From contig CAJBJW010000046.1 of NCBI GenBank assembly GCA_903953455.1, positions 1-20,403 of the forward strand: 20,403 nt of DNA, given 5' to 3'. The position numbers and the translations under genes were made by a program. The notes under the pieces are model-generated. The model was given only the letters and a program-made list of their open reading frames with translations. It searched no databases and was not told the DNA's origin. Origin of the DNA: an uncultured Pseudomonadota bacterium. Its GTDB lineage: Bacteria > Pseudomonadota > Gammaproteobacteria > Methylococcales > Methylomonadaceae. Of this stretch, positions 6,454-13,561 are shown one piece after another; position 1 is the first letter of the stretch; every line of letters starts with the position of its first letter.

Positions 6454-8775
6454 TTAAAATTCTTCCCAGTCTTCAAAATTGGCGTTTGCCACGACTTTTG
6501 ATTTAGCGACAGATTGCTTATTCGCCGCTGGTTTTGATGTTGCCAATGTTGCCTTTGCTGAATAAACAGCGGACGATTTACCGTTTACTTTAAAGAAATT
6601 GAGTAAATGTGTCATTTTAGCGGATTGCTCACTCATTGCCATACTACCAGCGGCTGCTTGCTCAGCTAACGCTGCATTCTGCTGCGTAATATCGTCCATC
6701 TGAGAAACTGCTTGATTGACTTGGTTGATTCCTGCAGATTGTTCATTGCTCGCGGCGGTAATATGGCCAACAATGGTACCTACATGAATAATACTATCCA
6801 CAATCTCCATCAACGCTGCACCCGTTTCATTAACAAATGCCGTACCTGAACGTACTTCTTGTACGCTATTTTGGATTAATTCATTACTTTGTTTTGCTGC
6901 GGTAGCACTGCGTTGCGCTAAATTACGTACTTCTGTTGCCACCACCGAGAACCCACGACCTTGTTCACCAGCGCGAGCGGCCTCAACGGACGCATTGAGC
7001 GCAAGTAAATTCGTTTGGAACGCGATTTCGTCAATGACGCCAATAATTTCCGCAATTCGATTGCTACTTTCATTAATAGCCTGCATAGCGGAAATAGCTG
7101 ATTTCACTACTTCACCCCCTTTTTCTGCAAGCTGCGCAGCAGATTTTACAACAACTGTCGCATTTTTGGTGTTTTCAGCATTGCTAATCACGGTACTTGA
7201 AAGCTCTTGCATACTTGCCGCTGTTTCTTCTAGGCTTGCGGCTTGCTGTTCAACGCGATTGGATAAATTGTTATTTCCACTTGCCATTTCTTGTGACGAC
7301 GTATTGACAAAATCGGCAGCTTCACGGATTTGTAGAATAAATTCGCTAATTTTTAAAATAGCATCATTCATATTATCTTTGCATTGTGCATAAACACCTT
7401 GATATTCAGAGTGAATGCTGTTCGTTAAATCACCTTCTGCTAATTTGCCAATAATATGATTGATATCATTGAACACATTTTCAATCACATCGGTTAAATC
7501 ATTGATGTTGACGGAAAGTGATTTCATAAACCCATTTTTATCACTTAAATCAATGCGTTTAGATAAGTCTCCTTCTTTAATCGCGCTAACTAAATGCTCA
7601 ATTTCAAGTTCTACCTTAACTTCAATGGTGCGATCTAGCCATTCTGCTACGTAGCCAATACGTTCACCGTCTTTTTCAAAAACGGGTTTAACGGCTAATT
7701 GCATCGTATGTCCAGCCAAATCAAATTGACTTGTTTTCGAGTGTTGTAGATTTTCAAGCTCCGTTTTTTGCAACGCAGGTATGTTATGAAAAATACTGAT
7801 GGGTGAACCTAATAATTTTTGAACACTGAAATCAGGAATAATCGTTTGAATATTTTGTTGGGCTCTTAAAAATAATTGCTCCGCAGCCTGATTCACAAAA
7901 ATAATTTCTGAATTTGCATTAGTAATCAGAATGCTACACTCAGCGTATTTTAAGCCTTGAATAATACGAAGTGAATTTGAATTCTCTTGTTTACCTTGCG
8001 CAATATCATCGCCGAGTTTGACACCTGCAACGTAAATTCCACGAAATAAATCACCAAATTGATCATTTCGCGTTAAATTAAGAGGCGGGCTAAATTCATT
8101 CACACTTAAACGATAGAGTTCATGAACGGCCGAGGAGAAGAAATTGCGTGTCGTGCGAATAGCGCTAGACATTATCCAAAAAGCAAGGAGTGTTGTCAGC
8201 GCAAATGTACCAATCAATGGGTAATTTTCTGTTGTGACTAGCTCACGAAATAATAGGGCATTTGGAAGGAGAAGCAATGAAGCTGAAATAGCCATTTTCT
8301 TTCCAAGTGAGATTTCGGCTAAACGTTTATGAACGGCAGCTAATCCCGTTGGATGGAGCGTCGCTTCTTTTGCATTGATTTTTCGATATAGCTGATTTGC
8401 AGCGTCAATTTCAGCGCGACTCGGTGTGAGTCGAACGGATAAATACCCTTTAACGGCATTGTTTTCAAATAGGGGCATAGCATTCGCATTCACCCAATAG
8501 TAATCACCGGTTTTTGTGCGGTTTTTTACCATGCCTTGCCAAGGGCGATTTTGTTTTAATGTACGCCACATGTCTTCAAAGGCTGCGGCAGGCATTTCAG
8601 GATGACGAACAATGTTGTGGCTTGAACCCACTAATTCTTCACGTGTAAAACCACTAATTTCCACAAATGCATCATTAGCAAACGTGATAATGCCTTTTAA
8701 ATCTGTGCGTGTCACAAGAATGGTATTGGGTTTCATCACGACTTCATTATTCGTGATTGGCATGTTGATTTTCAT
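6454..8775 (-). CDS. Aer-like PAS chemoreceptor with second PAS and C-terminal CheR/CheB tether
   Basis: The 773-residue receptor begins with an Aer-type PAS domain (about 10-120). HNIVRHPEMP (53-62) and PWQGMVKNR (78-86) fall at E. coli Aer numbering: N34, R57, H58, W79 and N85 are kept and D60 is Glu. FAD binding is therefore likely. Two membrane helices (about 161-178 and 186-205) have only a short loop between them, so sensing is from inside. A second PAS-like domain (about 275-385), HAMP-like segments (about 388-480) and the signalling hairpin follow, with tip IAFQTNLLALNASVEAARAG (584-603). A flexible Ala/Ser/Lys linker (731-765) leads to DWEEF at the very end, matching the aromatic docking pentapeptide (NWETF) of E. 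coli Tar/Tsr. E. coli Aer lacks both the tether and a second PAS. The gene is flanked by two cheW genes. Probable role: energy or redox taxis. Confidence 0.93.
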   Translation of the reverse strand: MKINMPITNNEVVMKPNTILVTRTDLKGIITFANDAFVEISGFTREELVGSSHNIVRHPEMPAAAFEDMWRTLKQNRPWQGMVKNRTKTGDYYWVNANAMPLFENNAVKGYLSVRLTPSRAEIDAANQLYRKINAKEATLHPTGLAAVHKRLAEISLGKKMAISASLLLLPNALLFRELVTTENYPLIGTFALTTLLAFWIMSSAIRTTRNFFSSAVHELYRLSVNEFSPPLNLTRNDQFGDLFRGIYVAGVKLGDDIAQGKQENSNSLRIIQGLKYAECSILITNANSEIIFVNQAAEQLFLRAQQNIQTIIPDFSVQKLLGSPISIFHNIPALQKTELENLQHSKTSQFDLAGHTMQLAVKPVFEKDGERIGYVAEWLDRTIEVKVELEIEHLVSAIKEGDLSKRIDLSDKNGFMKSLSVNINDLTDVIENVFNDINHIIGKLAEGDLTNSIHSEYQGVYAQCKDNMNDAILKISEFILQIREAADFVNTSSQEMASGNNNLSNRVEQQAASLEETAASMQELSSTVISNAENTKNATVVVKSAAQLAEKGGEVVKSAISAMQAINESSNRIAEIIGVIDEIAFQTNLLALNASVEAARAGEQGRGFSVVATEVRNLAQRSATAAKQSNELIQNSVQEVRSGTAFVNETGAALMEIVDSIIHVGTIVGHITAASNEQSAGINQVNQAVSQMDDITQQNAALAEQAAAGSMAMSEQSAKMTHLLNFFKVNGKSSAVYSAKATLATSKPAANKQSVAKSKVVANANFEDWEEF

Positions 8776-8812
8776 TGTGACATCGTCCAGTAAAAATGTG
8801 TATATTAAAAAG

Positions 8813-9349
8813 TTAGTAGTCGTTTTGTTCTAATGTTTCCAATAGTAATAATTTATCTACATCAAGTAGCATTACCATGCGCTCATTTACCGACACTAAA
8901 CCGTTAATGAATTCGTTGCTGACTTTTGTGCCAAAATCAGGGGCACTTTGAATATCGGTTCGTTCAATGCTAATCACATCAGAAACAGAATCAACCACAA
9001 CGCCCATAATACGTGTATGACTTCCACTACCCGTCTGCAACACTACCACCACCGTAAGAGGGGTATATTCGGGTTTACTTAAGCTAAATCGTTCGCGTAA
9101 ATCAATAATGGGAACAATTGCTCCTCGCAAATTCACCACGCCTTTTTCATAAAAAGGCACGTTTGGGACGCGTGAAACAGGCTCCCAGCTGCGGATTTCT
9201 TGTACACGTAAAATATCCACACCGTATTCTTCTTTACCTAAAACAAAACTCAAATACTGAATGATAGTTGATGTATCTGAACTTTTTTTTGCGCTATTTT
9301 CATCTTCAAGCGCGTCTATTTCGTTTTCGTTTTCGTTTTTTTCTGACAT
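8813..9349 (-). CDS. cheW: CheW coupling protein (first copy, before the receptor gene)
   Basis: The 178 residues are an acidic, Asn/Glu-rich arm (1-28) followed by a CheW domain with YLSFVLGKEEYGVDI (32-46), VQEIRSWEPVSRVPNVP (50-66), GVVNLRGAIVPIIDLR (70-85) and MVMLLDVDKLLLLE near the end. Paralogous to the copy at 5896-6405. The arm contains an Asn-Glu repeat from a TCGTTT tandem in the DNA. It follows cheA by 34 nt and precedes the receptor by 37 nt, so CheA, CheW and receptor are made from adjacent cistrons. The extra arm may tune which receptor or kinase it joins (inference). Confidence 0.95.
   Translation of the reverse strand: MSEKNENENEIDALEDENSAKKSSDTSTIIQYLSFVLGKEEYGVDILRVQEIRSWEPVSRVPNVPFYEKGVVNLRGAIVPIIDLRERFSLSKPEYTPLTVVVVLQTGSGSHTRIMGVVVDSVSDVISIERTDIQSAPDFGTKVSNEFINGLVSVNERMVMLLDVDKLLLLETLEQNDY
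9321..9338. repeat. Three tandem TCGTTT hexamers in the start of cheW
   Basis: TCGTTTTCGTTTTCGTTT on the plus strand, followed by more T, coding for an Asn-Glu repeat in the N-terminal arm of the CheW protein. Gain or loss of units would keep the frame. Confidence 0.6.
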
Positions 9350-9383
9350 AACGATTGTTCTTATAAATTGAGTTTTAGGAAAA

Positions 9384-11483
9384 TTAGCAAACCGATAACC
9401 GGACTAAACCTGGTACGTCAAGAATTAACGCCACGGACCCGTCTCCTAAAATAGTGGCGCCAGACACGCCTTCCACTCGTCGATAATTGGCTTCGAGTGA
9501 TTTAATTACCACTTGTTGTTGTCCGAGTAACTCATCGACTAAGAAACCACACAATGCGCCTTGTCCTTCAACCACGACAATCACACCTTCATTAGGCTTG
9601 GTTGCAGCGCCAGTTTTGACGTTGAATATCTCACGCATTCGAATAATGGGTAAATATTCATTTCGTAATTTAAAGGTTTCGCCTTTACCCGCCACTTTAT
9701 TGAGCATTTTTTCAGTAATATTGATCGATTCAATAATCGATACTAAAGGCACAATATACGTTTCATCACCCACTGCAACGGATTGCCCATCTAAAATCGC
9801 CAGTGTTAAAGGCAAATGAATCGCAATCGTTGAGCCTTTTCCTAATTCGGAAATAATATCGATGTTGCCACCAAGCGATTGGATGTTTCGACGCACTACG
9901 TCCATTCCAACACCGCGTCCCGAAATATCACTTAATTGCTCAGCGGTAGAAAAACCAGGCATGAAAATCAATTCGAGTATCTGTTTATCGGTCATAATCG
10001 CCGATTCTTCAACTAATCCTTTCTCAATAGCTTTGGCGAGTAGTTTAGATTTGTCCATACCGCGACCATCATCGATAATCTCAATGACGATATGGCCGCC
10101 ACGATGATAGGCTTTAAGCTCAATGGTGCCAGTTTCAGGCTTACCGGCGGCAATACGTTCAGCTGGCATTTCAATGCCATGATCTAAACTGTTGCGAATC
10201 AAATGCACGAGTGGATCGTTAATTAATTCAACGACTGCTTTATCCACTTCGGTATTTTCACCGACCAGTTTGAGAGTGATTTTTTTATTTAATTTTGTGC
10301 TGATATCGTGCACTAGTCGCGGAAAACGACTGAATACAAAGCTAATGGGCAGCATTCGGATATTCATGACGCTTTGTTGCAAATCGCGTGTATGGCGCTC
10401 AAGTTGCGCTAAGCCGCGTTTGAGTTGCCCGACTTTATCCATAGTGAAATTTTCACCAATCAGTCCTAGCATGGATTGAGTAATTACTACTTCACCCACC
10501 ATATTGATAAGTGTGTCGATTTTGTCCGTATCAACGCGAATAGAACTGGATGCTTTAGGAGCATTTTTTGCTGAATCAGATTCAGAAGATGCTTTTTTGA
10601 CAACCGTTGTAGGTGGTGGCACTATAACAGGCGCAATCACTTCTTTTGTTTCGACGACAGCTGGTGTCGGAGCAGATACTGGCGTTGCGACTTTAGGTTT
10701 CTTTTTCTTTTTGGGTTTTGCTAAGGGAGAAAGTTCGAGTTCACAATCTTCTTCAACCCAGCTAAAAATTTCACGCACCGTACTTTCCGATGCATCGCTC
10801 ACCAATACCAAATCCCATGAAATATTACATTCTTCAGGGTCGAGTTCATTGAAATCCGGCACATCTTGTATGTTTACATTAGTGGTTAATTGACCCAGTG
10901 CGCTGAGTTCGCGAAATAAGCGAACAGGATCATTTCCCGTTTTAAGTAAATTGAGATAAGGGCAGAAAGATATTTTCCAGCCTTGTTCTTCTTCAATTTC
11001 AGGTTCCTCGTCTTCTTCCTGTGATTGAATAGGTGAGGGTGCTGTGTTTATAGCAGGTGTTGCAACGACATTTGGCTGAGTATTCGCGCTACTTTCGCCA
11101 TTTAACTCTGTTTCTAAAGCAGATTGATGCACAGCGACACTTTCTGCGTTAACATCTTCTTCATTTTGAATGGATGTTAACATTTCACGCAAGCAATCAA
11201 CTGAACCTAAAAGTACATCAACGGCTTGTTTTGTGACTTGACGGCGACCATCACGCATTTCATCAAGTAGCGTTTCCATGATGTGCGTGTATTCTGCCAC
11301 GACTGTAAACCCAAATGTACCGCTTCCGCCCTTAATAGAATGGGCTGCTCTGAAGATGGTATTGATAGCCTCAGGGTCAATGTCACCAATATCTAGCGAC
11401 AATAACCCCGATTCCATCGCTTCTAAGCCTTCGAAACATTCTTCAAAGAAGACCTGATGAAATTGTGACATATCGATAGACAT
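9384..11483 (-). CDS. cheA: CheA, chemotaxis histidine kinase
   Basis: Central kinase of the array (699 residues). P1/Hpt domain 1-125 with phospho-accepting H48 in RAAHSIKGGSGTFGF and E70. Acidic linker 130-166, then a P2-like CheY/CheB-binding domain (about 168-252). A Pro/Ala/Lys linker (253-312) includes five lysines in a row. P3 dimerisation helices (about 313-375). P4 ATPase with N box HLIRNSLDHG (427-436), G1 DDGRGMD (471-477), F box FMPGFST (507-513) and G2 SGRGVGMD (521-528). CheW-like P5 at 560-699. All catalytic motifs are intact. It starts 186 nt after the hpt gene, behind three hairpins, while other gaps in the operon are under 55 nt. Its P1 is about 40% identical (hand count over 120 residues, no gaps) to that small Hpt protein. 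Confidence 0.97.
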   Translation of the reverse strand: MSIDMSQFHQVFFEECFEGLEAMESGLLSLDIGDIDPEAINTIFRAAHSIKGGSGTFGFTVVAEYTHIMETLLDEMRDGRRQVTKQAVDVLLGSVDCLREMLTSIQNEEDVNAESVAVHQSALETELNGESSANTQPNVVATPAINTAPSPIQSQEEDEEPEIEEEQGWKISFCPYLNLLKTGNDPVRLFRELSALGQLTTNVNIQDVPDFNELDPEECNISWDLVLVSDASESTVREIFSWVEEDCELELSPLAKPKKKKKPKVATPVSAPTPAVVETKEVIAPVIVPPPTTVVKKASSESDSAKNAPKASSSIRVDTDKIDTLINMVGEVVITQSMLGLIGENFTMDKVGQLKRGLAQLERHTRDLQQSVMNIRMLPISFVFSRFPRLVHDISTKLNKKITLKLVGENTEVDKAVVELINDPLVHLIRNSLDHGIEMPAERIAAGKPETGTIELKAYHRGGHIVIEIIDDGRGMDKSKLLAKAIEKGLVEESAIMTDKQILELIFMPGFSTAEQLSDISGRGVGMDVVRRNIQSLGGNIDIISELGKGSTIAIHLPLTLAILDGQSVAVGDETYIVPLVSIIESINITEKMLNKVAGKGETFKLRNEYLPIIRMREIFNVKTGAATKPNEGVIVVVEGQGALCGFLVDELLGQQQVVIKSLEANYRRVEGVSGATILGDGSVALILDVPGLVRLSVC

Positions 11484-11522
11484 AATTTTACCTGTTGTGT
11501 GTGCCTAAATTGTACTAGTTAA

Positions 11523-11615
11523 GGTTGAAAATCAACCATGGCTAAAGTTGACACTGTGCTTAAGACAGTGTTGAATTAAGAACTTGTACGCTTAAGATAG
11601 GTTTATCTTAAGCGT
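11523..11615 (-). promoter_or_regulatory. Leader with three perfect hairpins between hpt and cheA
   Basis: In order of minus-strand transcription: a 12-bp stem with 4-nt loop (11615-11604 pairing with 11599-11588, ACGCTTAAGATA arm), a 7-bp stem with 7-nt loop (11571-11565 with 11557-11551, ACACTGT arm) and a 6-bp stem with 3-nt loop (11537-11532 with 11528-11523, GGTTGA arm). CTTAAG occurs in both arms of the first and in the loop of the second. None is followed by a T run on the minus strand, so they are not standard terminators for this direction. RNA processing, transcript-stability or attenuation functions are possible. No convincing promoter was found in the gap. Confidence 0.55.
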
Positions 11616-11669
11616 TTTAACCTGTTTTGTTACATTCTTTATTATTCGAATGTGCAAATAATTGAAGGG

Positions 11670-12056
11670 TTATACGATGATTTCTTGCAATCTTGCGCCA
11701 TGTGCAGCGGCAGCAGCGTCATCAAGTGTTCCTTTATCTTGCAATGTCGTAATCATGGTACGAACATAGGCAACAGATTCAAGCATCGCTTCAATATTTG
11801 CAGTATTTGTTTCTTTGAGTTTATCAAGCATTTGACCTAATAAAACTTCCATTATTTTTGCGTAATCTGATACGGTCGTAAATTCAAACATAGCGCAATC
11901 CCCTTTAATGGTATGGGCGCCGCGTTTAATTGTTGCCATTTTTTCTTCATCAAAAGCATTTAAATCAATACTTTCTAAATCCGTTTTCATTGCGTCTAAA
12001 TAGCCAAGACATTCTTCAAAGAGTTCAGCGTGAAACTGTGTCATATCAACGGACAT
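11670..12056 (-). CDS. Stand-alone Hpt phosphotransfer protein, paralogue of the CheA P1 domain
   Basis: A 128-residue single-domain protein. The phospho-acceptor is H48 in GAHTIKGD and the supporting acidic residue is E70; both have the same numbers as in the CheA next door. It begins MSVDMTQFH where CheA begins MSIDMSQFH, and aligns without gaps for about 120 residues. The usual GG.GTFGF stretch after the histidine is altered to GDCAMFEF. The protein has no kinase, CheW or receiver domain, so it could only pass or store phosphoryl groups. Position between cheY (52-nt gap) and cheA suggests a phosphate shuttle or sink for CheY or CheB, or a decoy substrate of CheA (inference). Confidence 0.9.
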   Translation of the reverse strand: MSVDMTQFHAELFEECLGYLDAMKTDLESIDLNAFDEEKMATIKRGAHTIKGDCAMFEFTTVSDYAKIMEVLLGQMLDKLKETNTANIEAMLESVAYVRTMITTLQDKGTLDDAAAAAHGARLQEIIV

Positions 12057-12108
12057 GGTCTTTTCCTTATGGTTAAGTAAATTAAACTGCGTAGGGTGGT
12101 TGAGTCTT

Positions 12109-12471
12109 CTAATCTAACACTTTTAAGAGCGTTTTCAAAAGTTGATCGGGATTAAATGGTTTAACCATCCAACCTGTTGCCCCAGCAGCTCTACCTTCCT
12201 GCTTTTTTTCGACGCTCGATTCTGTCGTTAAAAGTAGCATTGGCACATATTTATACTGCGATAATTGCCGAAGATCACGTATTAACGTAATGCCATCTTT
12301 GTTTGGCATATTGACATCAGTTACGATGCAATCAAACGTATGTGCCATGGCTTTTTCGAGAGCCTCTACACCATCTTCAGCTTCTTGTACTTCGTAACCA
12401 GCTGTTTTTAATGTAAATGACACCATTTTTCTCATTGAAGCTGAATCATCAACCGCAAGAATGCTTACCAT
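12109..12471 (-). CDS. cheY: CheY, single-domain response regulator
   Basis: Receives phosphate from CheA and binds the flagellar switch. The 120 residues form one receiver domain: acidic pair D8/D9 (AVDDSASMRK), acceptor D52 in IVTDVNMP, T82 in LLTTESS and K104 in WMVKPFN. The place of E. coli Tyr106 is Trp (W101). That is an aromatic switch substitution within the same family. First gene of the che operon, with a strong ribosome site (AGGAG at 12482-12478, 6 nt before the ATG). A role with the neighbouring Hpt protein instead of, or as well as, the motor is possible. Confidence 0.93.
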   Translation of the reverse strand: MVSILAVDDSASMRKMVSFTLKTAGYEVQEAEDGVEALEKAMAHTFDCIVTDVNMPNKDGITLIRDLRQLSQYKYVPMLLLTTESSVEKKQEGRAAGATGWMVKPFNPDQLLKTLLKVLD

Positions 12472-12505
12472 TATTTTCTCCTGAGTAATTAAAAATGCTG
12501 TGTAA

Positions 12506-12535
12506 ATATTACAGTATCTTTGATTACCTTGTTAA
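12506..12535 (-). promoter_or_regulatory. Possible sigma-70-type promoter of the che operon
   Basis: On the minus strand, TTAACA (12535-12530, five of six to the -35 consensus) and TAATAT (12511-12506, four of six to the -10) are separated by 18 nt, about 35 nt before the cheY ATG. The -35 box lies at the end of one arm of the large inverted repeat, so a protein or structure there could affect it. No sigma-28 or sigma-54 site was recognised in this gap. The match is modest. Confidence 0.3.
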
Positions 12536-12609
12536 GCATTACTGCTATTTTGTTTCGCATTGACGATAGAGATGTCTTTATACAAATTAAATAGCAGACT
12601 ATGTTTAAC
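12531..12609. repeat. Imperfect inverted repeat with about 20-bp arms between flgL and cheY
   Basis: The left arm GTTAAGCATTACTGCTATTT (12531-12550) is matched by the reverse complement of 12589-12609, which reads GTTAAACATAGTCTGCTATTT. The arms share a perfect 9-bp core (CTGCTATTT) and a perfect outer GTTAA, with one mismatch and a 2/3-nt irregularity between. The loop is 38 nt. It fills over half of the 148-bp gap. There is no T run after it, so it is not an ordinary terminator. It could be an operator, an RNA structure at the operon junction, or a small MITE/REP-like element. Confidence 0.6.
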
Positions 12610-12619
12610 CAACTGATTG

Positions 12620-13546
12620 TTATAAATACTTAAATAAACTCATTCCTTGAACTTTAGCAAACGACTGTTGAGCCGCTTGAAGAGAAGTTTGTTGTGAATT
12701 GAGTTTAGTAATGGCATCGGCCATATCTAAATCAGCTACATTTGAAAGTGCTGTTTTAGTATTGATGATGAAGTCATCATTCGTTGCTTTTTGACGATCA
12801 AGGGCATTTTGACGTGCACCAATGCTTGCGTGTACTGTTGTCACACGTACTAACGCATCATCAATTTGTTTGAGCGTTTCTAATGTGGGCTTATCTGCTT
12901 TTAATTCAGCGGTGAATTTTTTAATAGCGTCAAAAACGGATGTGCCGTCTTGCGTTGAACCAAAAACAGCAGGGCCTGTATCGCCATCGGTAATGGTACG
13001 AGATATGCCAACTTGAATGGCACGTTGCTTAAATGATCCCGCATAAGTAAAAGAAGGGGCAGGCGTGTCAGTTTCAGGTGCGTTAGGATCAGCAACTACT
13101 TTGCTATAGGGCATTGTTGTTGATTTGGTACCTGCAAAGATATATTCACCGTTTGCGTTACGTGTGTTAGCTAAGCTTAAAAGATGGTCGCTTAACTGAT
13201 CAAACTCTGAAGCTATCGCATTACGTGATATCGTTGAATTACCAGAATCACTCACTCCTTGCAAACCCAGTTCTTGCAAGCGTTGAATGGTGTCTGTCGC
13301 GTTTGTCAGTGCTGTTTCTTCAAGGCCAAGACGTTGATTTGCCGCTGCAATATTTTCTTGATACTGTGTGGTCAGTGCAATCGATTCTTTAAATCCAAGC
13401 GAATATGCCGCCGCAGAAGGATTTTCAGATGGTGTTAAATATTTTTGACCCGATGAAATTTTCGCTTGCGTATTGGTTAATTGCGCTTGCTGATTGGCCA
13501 TCGAGTTAATATTAAATTGTTGCGGATAGGCGGTTGAAATACGCAT
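12620..13546 (-). CDS. flgL: FlgL, hook-filament junction protein (HAP3)
   Basis: The 308 residues join the hook to the filament together with FlgK. The N-terminus MRISTAYPQQFNINSM and the helix with LTNTQAKISSGQKYLTPSENP (27-47 region) are the flagellin-like signature. The C-terminal helix (about 260-308, ending AQQSFAKVQGMSLFKYL) would pack with it in the D0 core. The central part (140-215) is variable. Length is close to E. coli FlgL (317). AGGAG precedes the ATG, and the gap from flgK is 15 nt. Last gene of the flagellar block in this window. Confidence 0.95.
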   Translation of the reverse strand: MRISTAYPQQFNINSMANQQAQLTNTQAKISSGQKYLTPSENPSAAAYSLGFKESIALTTQYQENIAAANQRLGLEETALTNATDTIQRLQELGLQGVSDSGNSTISRNAIASEFDQLSDHLLSLANTRNANGEYIFAGTKSTTMPYSKVVADPNAPETDTPAPSFTYAGSFKQRAIQVGISRTITDGDTGPAVFGSTQDGTSVFDAIKKFTAELKADKPTLETLKQIDDALVRVTTVHASIGARQNALDRQKATNDDFIINTKTALSNVADLDMADAITKLNSQQTSLQAAQQSFAKVQGMSLFKYL

Positions 13547-13561
13547 GTTAGTCTCCTAAAT

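Noticed and set aside
10504..10893. 129-codon open frame on the plus strand inside cheA
   Set aside because: Antisense shadow of the CheA linker and P2 region, whose protein-level motifs on the minus strand are unmistakable.
11484..11550. Sigma-54 site before cheA (AGGCACACACAACAGG)
   Set aside because: The GG/GC pair is not at the right spacing (no GC near -12).
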